A stretch of DNA of 64,000 nucleotides from Variovorax sp. 770b2. Lineage in GTDB: Bacteria > Pseudomonadota > Gammaproteobacteria > Burkholderiales > Burkholderiaceae_C. A model generated the notes under the pieces. It was not told the DNA's origin. It did no database searches and worked only from the letters and a program-made list of their open reading frames with translations. The stretch lies in assembly GCF_900115685.1 (NCBI RefSeq), contig NZ_FOXJ01000001.1, forward strand, positions 310,001 through 374,000, given 5' to 3'. Every line of letters starts with the position of its first letter. Positions within the stretch are counted from its first letter, which is position 1. The translations under genes and the position numbers were made by a program. Below are positions 46,087 to 53,765 of the stretch, one piece after another.

Positions 46087-46707
46087 TCAGATGCGCTCTA
46101 GCTGTTGAGCGGCGCTGTCGAGCACCGCGGCGAAATCGTGGGCTTGTTGTTCTGTGAGGGGCGTGCCCGACAGGCGCATGCGCATGGCGAGCTTCAGGTT
46201 CTCGATGGCGCGCGTGACCTGCGGTGGGCGTCCGCCGCGCGGGCCCGCGCCGTCCACGCCGCCCGACATGCGGGCCATCATGGCGTCGGCCGTTTCGCGG
46301 TTGGCGGCCAGGAATTCCTGGCCGCTCGCGGTGATGCTGTAGCGCTTGCGGCCGCCGTTGTCGGCCACTTCCACGCTCAGGTAGCCCAGCTCTTCGAGCA
46401 GGGTGAGGGTGGGGTAGACCACGCCCGGGCTCGGCGCGTAGCTGCCGCCCAGGCGGTCTTCGATGGCCTTGATGAGCTCGTAGCCGTGGGCCGGCTTGTC
46501 GGCGATGAGCTGCAGCAGCACGAAGCGCAGCCCGCCATGGCCGAACACGCGCCCGCCGCCGCGTCCGCCGCGGCCTCCGTGCATGCGGCCTTCGCCGTGA
46601 TCGCCGCGCTCGCCGTCGCGGCCACCCGAGAGGCCGTCTCCGTGCTCGCCGCGGGGGGCGTGGCAGTGGTGGTTGTGATGGTGGTGGCCGAAGTGGGGGT
46701 GTCTCAT
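46087..46707 (-). CDS. PadR family regulator with His-rich N-terminus (YqjI-like)
   Basis: 206 residues. The first ~50 residues are metal-ligand-rich: RHPHFGHHHHNHHCHAPRGEH and then Gly/Arg/Asp segments. A PadR winged helix domain follows (~55-130: LRFVLLQLIADKPAHGYELIKAIEDRLGG, PSPGVVYPTLTLLEELGYL, KRYSITASGQEFL), then a dimerisation helix. E. coli YqjI has the same layout and is a nickel-responsive repressor of itself and the reductase YqjH. The neighbour here is the corresponding SIP gene. An operator-like triple site lies 22 bases upstream of the ATG. Confidence 0.9.
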   Translation of the reverse strand: MRHPHFGHHHHNHHCHAPRGEHGDGLSGGRDGERGDHGEGRMHGGRGGRGGGRVFGHGGLRFVLLQLIADKPAHGYELIKAIEDRLGGSYAPSPGVVYPTLTLLEELGYLSVEVADNGGRKRYSITASGQEFLAANRETADAMMARMSGGVDGAGPRGGRPPQVTRAIENLKLAMRMRLSGTPLTEQQAHDFAAVLDSAAQQLERI

Positions 46708-46728
46708 GTCGATGTCCTTCTTGACTGG

Positions 46729-46756
46729 TATCGAAAGTATTTTAGATATATCGAAA
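46729..46756. promoter_or_regulatory. Operator-like triple half-site before the PadR/SIP genes
   Basis: TATCGAAA (46729), then four bases, then the inverted arm TTTAGATA (46741, one mismatch), then TATCGAAA again (46749). The result is a direct repeat with an inverted copy between. The AT-rich block stands out from the surrounding GC-rich DNA, 22 bases before the padR ATG. It is the natural binding site for the PadR protein. Confidence 0.75.
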
Positions 46757-46820
46757 TAAAAGTCAAACAGACAGGCATCCGGCCGCCCGGCAGGGGGCGC
46801 GCCAGGCCCGCTACGCCGCG

Positions 46821-48026
46821 CTATGCGGCGGCGGCCCTGTGCTGGCGAAGGTGTTCCAGCGTCAGCGCCTCGCCGATGTGCGACATCTGAACGGCTGCCG
46901 CCTCGGCCGAGCCCTCCGCGATGCCGGCGACCCGCTCGAACATCTGCATCTCGTAGAGCGCCACGGCGCCGCCCCAGTCTTTTTCTTTCTCGGCCAGCAG
47001 CGCCGCCAGTTCGGCGGCATCGCGCATCGCGGCGTTCACGCCTTCGCCGCCGAAGGGCGACATCACGTGCGCCGCATCGCCCAGCAGCGTCAGCCCGCGC
47101 CGGCCGGCCCAGCAGTGGCCCACCGGCAGCGCATAGATGGGCCGCGCCACGAACTGGTCGTTGCTCGCGCGAAAGAGATCGGTGATCGCATCGCCATACC
47201 CCGCGAACTCCGCAAGCAGCGCGCTGCGCACCGCGGCGGGCGAGGCGAAGTCGAAGCGCTTGGCCGCCCAGTCCGCCGGCACCCGGAAGATCGCGTAGCC
47301 GCGGATGTGCGCATGGCCGTTGCGCTGCGCAATGACCAGCTTGCCATCGCCCTGCACATCGAGCTTGCCCCGCCCGACCAGCTGCGCGACGGCGGGGTGG
47401 CGGCAGTCCACATCGTCGATGCCGAACTCGATGAACGTCAGCCCGCTGTACTGCGGCTTGTACGGCGACAGCAGCGGCCGCACGCGCGACCACGCGCCGT
47501 CCGCACCCACCACGAGATCGAAAGGCCCGGCCTCGCCGTTGACGAAGACAAGGTTCCACCGCCCATCGTCCAGCGGCCGCACTTCGCGCAGCGCGCAACC
47601 CCACTGCACGCCATCGGCAGGCAGCGAGGCGAGCAGCATGGCGCGCAGCGCGGTGCGATCGACCTCGGGCCGATCGCCCGCAGAGGCATCGGGCTCCTCG
47701 AAAAGAACGCGCCCCGACTTGTCGAGCAGCCGCGAGCCCTGGTCGTCGTAGCGCGCGATGCGCAGGAACTCGACCTCGAGCCCGGCGCGCCGCACGGCCA
47801 TCAGGCCCGAGTCTTCGTGCAGGTCGAGCGTGCCGCCCTGCGAGCGCACGAGCGGGCCTTCTTCGCGCTCGAAAACGGTGGACTGCATGCCCGACAGGTG
47901 AAGCAGGCGCGCCAGCATGAGGCCGCCAGGACCGGCGCCGACGATGGCGATGCGGGGAGTGGACATGGGCGTGGGCGTAGAGGGAATGGACGTGAAAGGA
48001 ATGGATGTGGGAGAAGAGGGATGCAT
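46821..48026 (-). CDS. FAD-dependent monooxygenase (TetX/PHBH-like)
   Basis: 401 residues. The N-terminal dinucleotide motif is GAGPGGLMLARLLHLSG. A mid-protein DVVGAD-type motif appears as DLVVGADGAWSRVR, and the FAD motif GLTLLGDAAHVMSPFGGEGVN lies near 300. This is a class A flavoprotein hydroxylase, the group that includes tetracycline-inactivating TetX, but sequence does not give the substrate. The ATG at 48026 is backed by GGAG eight bases upstream; it adds a 20-residue Ser/Thr/Pro lead before MSTPRIAIVGAG. The gene is divergent from a MarR regulator across a perfect palindrome. Confidence 0.88.
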   Translation of the reverse strand: MHPSSPTSIPFTSIPSTPTPMSTPRIAIVGAGPGGLMLARLLHLSGMQSTVFEREEGPLVRSQGGTLDLHEDSGLMAVRRAGLEVEFLRIARYDDQGSRLLDKSGRVLFEEPDASAGDRPEVDRTALRAMLLASLPADGVQWGCALREVRPLDDGRWNLVFVNGEAGPFDLVVGADGAWSRVRPLLSPYKPQYSGLTFIEFGIDDVDCRHPAVAQLVGRGKLDVQGDGKLVIAQRNGHAHIRGYAIFRVPADWAAKRFDFASPAAVRSALLAEFAGYGDAITDLFRASNDQFVARPIYALPVGHCWAGRRGLTLLGDAAHVMSPFGGEGVNAAMRDAAELAALLAEKEKDWGGAVALYEMQMFERVAGIAEGSAEAAAVQMSHIGEALTLEHLRQHRAAAA

Positions 48027-48048
48027 CCGGATGACTCCGCTGAAAAGG

Positions 48049-48082
48049 ATAGGCTCCTATCCATATTAGCATAGGAGCCTAT
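48049..48082. promoter_or_regulatory. Perfect 12-bp inverted repeat between the monooxygenase and MarR genes
   Basis: ATAGGCTCCTAT (48049-48060), ten-base spacer, ATAGGAGCCTAT (48071-48082). The arms are exact complements, and each arm is itself nearly palindromic. It sits in the only gap between divergent starts and even provides the AGGAG before the MarR ATG. It is an excellent operator for the MarR protein. Confidence 0.9.
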
Positions 48083-48548
48083 GTATAAAATGACCCGCAT
48101 GACCGAAACCCTCGACGCCCCCGACACCAACCCCCTCAAGCTCCTTGGCCGCGTGGCCCGCGGATTCACCCGCATCGCGGACGCCGACCTGCGCGAGGTC
48201 GGCCTTGCCGCCGGCCAGTTGCCAGTGCTCGTGTCGCTCAAGAAAAGCAAGGCGCTCTCGCAGGCCGAGCTCGCGCGCATCGCGCAGGTCGAGCAGCCCA
48301 GCATGGCGCAACTGCTCACCCGCATGGAGCGCGACGGCCTGGTCGAGCGCGTGGACGACCCCGCCGACAAGCGCAGCCGCCTCATCTCGCTCACGCCGCT
48401 GGCCGCGCGGCGCCTGCCGAAGGCCAGGGCGCTGATGGAGGCGCACTCGCAGCAAGCGCTGGCCGGCCTCTCCAGGGCGGAGGTCGCGCAGTTGTTCGCG
48501 CTGCTTCAGCGGGTGAATGCGAACGTGGAGCGCATGGGCGGCGGCTGA
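48081..48548 (+). CDS. MarR family transcriptional regulator
   Basis: 155 residues. Winged helix: ADLREVGLAAGQLPVLVSLKKSKALSQAELARIAQ, recognition helix QPSMAQLLTRMERDGLVERV, wing DDPADKRSRLISLT. Three start codons are possible (48081, 48090, 48099); the first has AGGAG three bases away inside the palindrome, so exact initiation is uncertain. TATAAAAT at 48084-48090 could be a -10, in which case a leaderless start at 48099 is possible. Probably represses the divergent FAD monooxygenase and itself. Confidence 0.88.
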   Translation: MYKMTRMTETLDAPDTNPLKLLGRVARGFTRIADADLREVGLAAGQLPVLVSLKKSKALSQAELARIAQVEQPSMAQLLTRMERDGLVERVDDPADKRSRLISLTPLAARRLPKARALMEAHSQQALAGLSRAEVAQLFALLQRVNANVERMGGG

Positions 48549-49120
48549 GGCGCGGCCCATGCACCCACCGCACCGTGTTCGGCGAAACCATGCGGCGCGG
48601 GCAGGTGGATGAAGACGTGATCGGCGTCATCGAGGTGCTGCGCGACGGCATGCCCGCGATGGCCGATGCCAACCGCAACGCGACCGCGTAGCGCCACCGC
48701 CTCTGCTTTGTTTTTTTTCGCCGATGCAGCCGAATTTGCGCTGCGTTGGCGAGCGACACGCCTGCAACTGTCAGAGCTTTGTGTCCCTCGGCAGTCTCCT
48801 GGCAATTGCCCGGCAGATACCTCGCCGATTCGAGAATTCCTAGACGAAATCTTTTCTCTTGCGCGGCTTTGCTTCTCTACAGTGAATGCCCTGGCGACAA
48901 GACGCCGCACTGAGTGGGCGACGCGCAGCGTGAAAGAACAACCACTGCCAACCGGCTGCGTGAACGACTGAATGAATGAACCGCTTTGTCTCACGGCGGG
49001 TGTCGATGGCCTCGTGCAATCGATGCGAATGTGAGGCGCAAAAGGCGACGGCCAAGGTGCGTGAACACCTCGGCCGTCTAACCACATGACGTGCAGTTTT
49101 TTACAGAAAGCACACCAGCT
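48549..49120. other. Gene-poor stretch after the MarR gene
   Basis: 572 bases. Immediately after the MarR stop a plus-strand frame reads THRTVFGETMRRG...EVLRDGMPAMADANRNATA and stops at 48691, which looks like the tail of a lost gene but has no start or recognised family. A hairpin at 49047-49078 lies before the next small gene. Two G/T-rich tracts (48707-48718) and no RNA gene were seen. Conventional coding signal is weak throughout. Confidence 0.45.
49047..49078. repeat. Hairpin upstream of the small hypothetical gene
   Basis: GACGGCC-A-AGGTG, loop CGTGAA, CACCT-C-GGCCGTC: a 12-bp stem with a single mismatch. It ends 42 bases before the ATG at 49121, in the likely 5' leader. No T-run follows on the plus strand. 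May be an attenuator or the terminator of an upstream transcript. Confidence 0.5.
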
Positions 49121-49420
49121 ATGGCTAAGCAAATTATCGCCGGGCGTTCTACGCCCAAGTCTTCCCGTCCCACGACTACCACCAGCACCACCGGTCCCAC
49201 CGGTCCCACCGGCTTGCCGCCCATGCCCCCAACAGGTCAGGACGCGTTCGACCTCCTCGAAAACAAAGCCGCACAACTCAGATCACTGCTGTGGTGCGCC
49301 TACGGCGGCAATGGATGGTTCGAGGAAGCAGGAGAAGAACACCGATCGAACATCGTCTGGATTGCTGCGGATCTGGCGTTGGAGGTGGAGGAATTGGTGC
49401 AGGGGAGTGTGAGGGGGTAG
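49121..49420 (+). CDS. Small hypothetical protein (99 aa)
   Basis: Unrecognised. A low-complexity Thr/Ser/Pro lead (STPKSSRPTTTTSTT) is followed by a short collagen-like GPTGPTG piece. Then comes a compact helical segment (QDAFDLLENKAAQLRSLLWCAYGGNGWF and IVWIAADLALEVEELVQG) that resembles small hypothetical proteins found in Burkholderiales and Pseudomonas accessory regions. No signal or membrane segment. The in-frame upstream start at 49091 lacks support; ATG 49121 is used. Confidence 0.6.
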   Translation: MAKQIIAGRSTPKSSRPTTTTSTTGPTGPTGLPPMPPTGQDAFDLLENKAAQLRSLLWCAYGGNGWFEEAGEEHRSNIVWIAADLALEVEELVQGSVRG

Positions 49421-49446
49421 GGATTACAAATGAGCCGCCGCGCCGC

Positions 49447-49787
49447 CTACCCGGCGGAGGCGTCGGTTATCGCCGGTGCTCCTTTGAATAGAACCATCAG
49501 TCCAAGCTCAAGGCACCTCTCGAAGTCAGCACATTTGGAGTGACGGTGAGACTCGACCCCGCCGTAGCGGGGTCCGGGGCGAAAGTGATGCTGCGGCGCC
49601 CGAAGTCCGGGATAAACGCGATGTGCTGGACGAGCGCAATGTTCCATAAACCCGCTTGAATGCAGGGCAAGAAATCTTCCGCTTCCGCTTCTGTAGCAAA
49701 TTCGGAAATACGCACGACAAGGTAAGAGTGGTGAATCTGAAAAAAAACGGGCTTGCCCGCGATTTTTATTTCACCCGGCTTATCAAC
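49447..49787 (-). pseudogene. Decayed hypothetical gene, 5'-truncated and frameshifted
   Basis: On the minus strand an open frame enters after a stop near 49787 with no good start codon. It reads sensible protein (PGEIKIAGKPVFFQIHHSYL, then ISEFATEAEAEDFLPCIQAG and IAFIPDFGRRSITFAPDPA) and stops at 49497. Near 49520 the neighbouring frame takes over with FERCLELGLMVLFKGAPAITDASAG and stops at 49447. The two pieces read as one protein split by a frameshift. Family not recognised. An intact 72-codon GTG-initiated gene (49497-49715) is the alternative. Confidence 0.5.
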
Positions 49788-49981
49788 TCCCTAGATCGAT
49801 GACCGCCCAAGTGTTTTGACGGAGAAGCGCAATGTATAAGCATGCTGCAGCAAAATCTATATGGACGAAAGCGAAATAGGCGCCACAGAAATTTTAGACC
49901 GGCACCAGCATCGGCGTCGGCGTGTAATTTTAAAAATTCCACAATGGCTAATGGTCGCTTTGCGGCGTGCGCGTGACTAGG
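49788..49981. other. AT-rich spacer
   Basis: About 190 AT-rich bases between the decayed gene and the orphan 349-residue gene, including AGTATAAGC-like and TTTTAAAAATTCC runs. No ORF, inverted repeat or RNA gene that I can support. Confidence 0.4.
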
Positions 49982-51031
49982 TTATTTAATCAACAGATCG
50001 ATGCCCCATGTTTTACCAAGGCCGTGGGCATTCAAAAGGCCGACCTGCCCAGAGGCGGTGCCAGCTTTGATTTGCAATGTAGATCCGCTGCCGCTCGGCA
50101 AAACCAGCTCAACAGCTTCTACGGACGCTAAATTTTTAGGCGCAAGCGACCACTCGAGTTTGTTGAATGGAATGATGGTTGGAGATCCCGCGAAGTATTC
50201 CCTCTTTTGATCATCCCATTCCCATGTATCCAAAATCCCTACTGCCCGAAATTCAACTGTTTCGCCCGCAGTCAGTGCAATATAAAACCGCTTTTTTGCA
50301 TCGGAGTAGAAGATCTTGCTTTCTTTGGAAGCGGTCAACCCCATTGCATTAACGAACTCGGTCCCCTCAATAACATTGACTTTGAAAGCGCCAATAACAT
50401 CTCCGGTTTGCAGCTTCGCTTCTTCATTTTTTATGATGCTGGGGTTGAGTCGGAGGTGAACCGAAACTGAAAATTCTCCGGCTGAAATCGCCTTGACCAT
50501 GCAAGCATGTGGCGGATTAAGGAGCCCGCCAACTTCATATTCTCCTATTGCATCAAAATCGTTGGCCGTCAATATGGGGATTGATGAAGGATAGCCATTC
50601 TTCGAGTTTCCATTTCGACGGACATTCCACCCTTGAGAAAAAGTTTCAATTTCGTAAGTGGGAACTCGAACTGTTGGTGGTGGGAGATCTTCCTTGGGCT
50701 TTGGTGTCCATGGGCGAATCAGTTTTCCATCTTCGTTGTATGCGTAGATAAAAACGCAATTCTCAGAGGTTTTTCGTGCAGTCCGATTTTCCAGAAAATT
50801 TTCGTAGCGATACTCTGGCTGGCGCGTGTAGATGTCAAGAATTTCTGGGAGGACCCTGACCGCACGTGGAACAAGTTTTTTTGCATTATCGACAAGCCCG
50901 CCTTTCCCGATGATAGGTTCGACAACAGCATCAGGAAATCGGTCTTTGACGTATTCAAAGTAATTTTCCGGATTATTCTTGGCCCCTTGGTCGGAATATC
51001 CATTTATATCTCTCGGACCTATTCGAACCAT
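49982..51031 (-). CDS. Orphan hypothetical protein (349 aa), atypical base composition
   Basis: Not recognised. The codons are clearly AT-richer than those of the surrounding genes (many AAA, GAA, ATT, TTT). There is no signal peptide or membrane helix. The N-terminal part is charged and aromatic (PENYFEYVKDRFPDAVVEPI, PEYRYENFLENRTARKTSENC). The middle part resembles beta-rich ligand folds (GWNVRRNGNSKNGYPSSIPIL). The C-terminal ~100 residues (ESKIFYSDAKKRFYIALTAGETVEF, VLPSGSGSTLQIKAGTASG) look like an Ig-like beta sandwich (Big-type). It stands alone. Probably acquired by transfer. Confidence 0.65.
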   Translation of the reverse strand: MVRIGPRDINGYSDQGAKNNPENYFEYVKDRFPDAVVEPIIGKGGLVDNAKKLVPRAVRVLPEILDIYTRQPEYRYENFLENRTARKTSENCVFIYAYNEDGKLIRPWTPKPKEDLPPPTVRVPTYEIETFSQGWNVRRNGNSKNGYPSSIPILTANDFDAIGEYEVGGLLNPPHACMVKAISAGEFSVSVHLRLNPSIIKNEEAKLQTGDVIGAFKVNVIEGTEFVNAMGLTASKESKIFYSDAKKRFYIALTAGETVEFRAVGILDTWEWDDQKREYFAGSPTIIPFNKLEWSLAPKNLASVEAVELVLPSGSGSTLQIKAGTASGQVGLLNAHGLGKTWGIDLLIK

Positions 51032-51178
51032 GAATGACCTCTGGGTTGCTTAAATTTTGCAATTTACATGAGCTGCTGCGAATCGGCTAGGATTTTTCAC
51101 CAAGGCACTCAACTTGCGCCTTGAATCCGCACGAGGCCAAATCACGGGTTCTGATGTGAATTTGCACCGACCGTCTCC
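51032..51178. other. AT-rich gap before the orphan gene
   Basis: About 150 bases between the orphan gene start and the end of the SLAC1-like gene. It contains TTAAATTTTGCAATTTACAT (near 51050), likely part of the orphan gene's promoter, and marks the right edge of the atypical islet; GC-rich sequence resumes at about 51180. Confidence 0.4.
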
Positions 51179-52189
51179 TTAACTCGCCAGCAACCGCCCA
51201 TTGAAAAGAACCCGCACCGTCCGAACCGCCAACACAAACATCACCGCAGTCAGCACCACCAACATCCCCCCCGCCACCACCTTCAACGGCACCGCCCCCC
51301 GCACACTCGCGTACTTCAACCCCGCATTCACCATCGCAGCCAGCGGAAAACTAATCGCCCACCACCCCGCCCCAAACGGCACGCTCCGCCTGAACACCTT
51401 CGGCGCCAGCACCAAAAACAAAAACAGCCCGAAGTAAAACAACAGCCCGGCGAACAGATCCACCCGCCCCGTGAGGTTCACATACGCCGTGAACCCCACC
51501 TCGAACGGCGCGACAAGAATCAGCAGCGAGGGCGTCATCGCCGGCGCGAGTGGCTCGTGCTGGATCAACCGCGTGACGATCATCGTGAACAGCACGAGCG
51601 CCAGCACCGAGCCCACGGCCGCCGACAGCAGCAGCACCTCGCCGGCCCAGGCCATGGGCATGTGGCTGCCGGTGACGGGAATGTCCAGCGCGGCGACGCC
51701 CGGAATGATCCACGCCGGCACCGCATGCGCGGGGTGGCAGTTGCCGCCCAAAAGGCGCGAGACCACGTGCGCGGCCAGCAGCAGCGTGGCGACGGTGCCC
51801 ACGACCCACACCGCGTGGCCCAGCGCGCTGTCGTAGGTGCCCAGCACGGCCGATTGCAGCAGCAGCGCAATGGCGATGGTGCCGAAGAAGTTGCCGGCAA
51901 TCGGATGGTTGAACTCCGCCTTCACGGCCGCCGGGTGCCGCAGCAGCTTGGCGCCATAGCCCACGAGCAGCACGACGAACACGAAGGTGGCGAAGAGGCC
52001 GATCGCATCCGACACGACGCGCGGCACGCCGAACTCGGTGTGCGCAAAGCGCCAGCCCATCGAAAGGCCCGAGAGGCCCATGACGGCGGCGAACAGGTTG
52101 ACGGGGAGGTTCTTGATGGAGGCGCCCGCGGCAGGGCGGGTGTCCATCGCGCTGAGGGTGGAGGTGGCGGAGGTAGCGGAATTTGTCAT
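51179..52189 (-). CDS. SLAC1/TehA family anion channel-like protein
   Basis: 336 residues with about ten membrane helices (KNLPVNLFAAVMGLSGLSMGWRF, ATFVFVVLLVGYGAKLL, FFGTIAIALLLQSAVLG, PAWIIPGVAALDIPVTGS, FGLFLFLVLAPKVF, FPLAAMVNAGLKYAS). The layout is that of the tellurite-resistance/dicarboxylate (TDT, SLAC1) family, which includes TehA and plant SLAC1. The substrate could be a small anion or C4-dicarboxylate. ATG 52189 is used; an upstream ATG at 52210 is in frame, and neither has a clear ribosome site. It lies downstream of a long hairpin separating it from the sulfatase. Confidence 0.85.
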   Translation of the reverse strand: MTNSATSATSTLSAMDTRPAAGASIKNLPVNLFAAVMGLSGLSMGWRFAHTEFGVPRVVSDAIGLFATFVFVVLLVGYGAKLLRHPAAVKAEFNHPIAGNFFGTIAIALLLQSAVLGTYDSALGHAVWVVGTVATLLLAAHVVSRLLGGNCHPAHAVPAWIIPGVAALDIPVTGSHMPMAWAGEVLLLSAAVGSVLALVLFTMIVTRLIQHEPLAPAMTPSLLILVAPFEVGFTAYVNLTGRVDLFAGLLFYFGLFLFLVLAPKVFRRSVPFGAGWWAISFPLAAMVNAGLKYASVRGAVPLKVVAGGMLVVLTAVMFVLAVRTVRVLFNGRLLAS

Positions 52190-52312
52190 GCGCGCCAGTC
52201 TGAAGCGCATCGGCTGGGGCCGTTACTGCCGTGGGATGGCGTTTTCTGCCAAATCCCTGCGTTGTCTGACGTATGTGGTCGCCGCTGCTTTGTTCACTCC
52301 CGAGCGCTTCGG

Positions 52313-52373
52313 CGATTTCGTTTTATTTGAGTTGTCGCAGTTCGACTGCGACAACGCGAACAAATCGAAATCG
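52313..52373. terminator. Long three-part hairpin between the sulfatase and channel genes
   Basis: Nested stems: CGATTTCG / CGAAATCG (8 bp), ATTTG / CAAAT (5 bp) and GTTGTCGCAG / CTGCGACAAC (10 bp, loop TTCGA). It lies between two minus-strand genes, so it would be transcribed at the 3' end of the sulfatase operon. It could end or protect that transcript. Confidence 0.6.
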
Positions 52374-52428
52374 GCCGAGCAAATTCAGGCTCGGGAGAGG
52401 TCAAGCCACCGCAGGCGCAGCACGGTCC

Positions 52429-53745
52429 TCAACGCTGCGGCATGTCCTTCACCGAGTACCCCAGGCTCACCGTCGCATCTTCGGGAATCGCAGGCATCGT
52501 CGCGTTCCACGCATCCCAGTTCGCCCGCATCGCGGCCAGTCGCTCGGGCTCTTTCTTGCCGAGGTTCGCGCGCTCGCGCTCATCGGCCGGAATGTTGAAC
52601 AGGTACTCGTTGCCATCGACCTTCAGGTACTTCCAGTCGCCGTCGCGCATCGCCTGCTGGCCGCGGTGGTTCATGCGCCAGTGCAGCGGGCGGGCAAAGC
52701 CCTGCGTCGCATCCTTGAGCACGGGCATGAGCGACACGCCATCCAGCGGATACGCCGCATCGGCCTTCACGCCGGCCGCATCGAGCATCGTTGCGGACCA
52801 GTCCATCGTCATGCACAGCTGCGTGCTCTGGCCGCCCTTGGCGATCACCGCGGGCCAGTGCGCGATCCATGGCACGCGGATGCCGCCTTCGGTCAGGTCC
52901 ATCTTGCCGCCCACCAGTGGCCAGTTGTCCGAGAAGCGCTCGCCGCCGTTGTCGCTGGTGAACACCACGAGCGTGTTGTCGGCCATGCCGTGCTTTTGCA
53001 GCGCGGCCATGATCCAGCCGATGCCTTCGTCCATGTGATGGATCATGCGGCGGTACACGTGGATGTTGCCGCCGGCCAGGTCGAAGAGGTTGTCCTTCAC
53101 GGTGGGCGCCTTCTCGGCGTCGTCGCGCGTCTCCCACGGCCAGTGCGGGGCGGTGTAGTGCAGGCTGAGGAAGAAGGGCTCTTTCTGTTGCGCCATGCGC
53201 TCCACGTAGTCCACGGCGCGCTTCGAAAGAATGTCGGTGAGGTAGCCGTCTTCCTTCTTGTCCTCTTCGCCGAACCACAGGTCGTGCTGGCCGGTGGAAT
53301 CGCAGTGGGTGAAGTAGTCGACACCGCCCGACATGGGCCCGAAGAATTCGTCGTATCCCGAGCGCAGCGGCCCGAAGTGCGGCGGGTAGCCCAGGTGCCA
53401 CTTGCCGATGAGCGCGGTCTGGTAGCCGCTGGCCTTCAGGAGCGAGGGCAGCGTGGGGTGGTCGGTCGGCAGGCCCAGCGTGGTGCTGCCGCGGCTGCTG
53501 CTGCGAATGGGCTCTTCGGCCGCGCCGCGCAGGCGGTATTGGTACCGCGCGGTGATCATCGCGAAGCGCGTGGGCGAGCACACGGGCGAGTTCGCGTAGC
53601 CCTGCGTGAGCTTCAAACCATTCGCGGCCAGCCCGTCGAGCACGGGCGACACGGGGCCGAACGCGGCATCGCGGCCGCCGTAGCAGCCGAGGTCTGCATA
53701 GCCGAGGTCGTCGGCGACGATGAAGATGATGTTGGGTCGGGTCAT
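52429..53745 (-). CDS. Sulfatase (arylsulfatase family, Cys-type)
   Basis: 438 residues. The protein begins TRPNIIFIVADDLGYADLG, with metal ligands D12/D13. The formylglycine site is VCSPTRFAMITARYQ, the CxPxR motif with Cys56. Later catalytic residues are in GKWHLGYPPHF and VVFTSDNGGERFSDN. No signal peptide, so cytoplasmic unless exported otherwise. It needs an FGE or AtsB-type activator coded elsewhere. The two Bug receptors lie upstream on the same strand and may take up its substrate, an organic sulfate. A lone cysteine type fits aerobic FGE activation. Confidence 0.92.
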   Translation of the reverse strand: MTRPNIIFIVADDLGYADLGCYGGRDAAFGPVSPVLDGLAANGLKLTQGYANSPVCSPTRFAMITARYQYRLRGAAEEPIRSSSRGSTTLGLPTDHPTLPSLLKASGYQTALIGKWHLGYPPHFGPLRSGYDEFFGPMSGGVDYFTHCDSTGQHDLWFGEEDKKEDGYLTDILSKRAVDYVERMAQQKEPFFLSLHYTAPHWPWETRDDAEKAPTVKDNLFDLAGGNIHVYRRMIHHMDEGIGWIMAALQKHGMADNTLVVFTSDNGGERFSDNWPLVGGKMDLTEGGIRVPWIAHWPAVIAKGGQSTQLCMTMDWSATMLDAAGVKADAAYPLDGVSLMPVLKDATQGFARPLHWRMNHRGQQAMRDGDWKYLKVDGNEYLFNIPADERERANLGKKEPERLAAMRANWDAWNATMPAIPEDATVSLGYSVKDMPQR

Positions 53746-53765
53746 GTCTCTTTTTTTTTGGAGGT

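Noticed and set aside
46087-46707. Generic PadR phenolic acid regulator
   Set aside because: The His-rich N-terminus and the SIP reductase neighbour fit YqjI, not PadR of phenolic acid decarboxylase.
49421-51180. Prophage or integrative element
   Set aside because: No integrase, tRNA, att-like direct repeat or phage structural gene at either edge; only the base composition is atypical.
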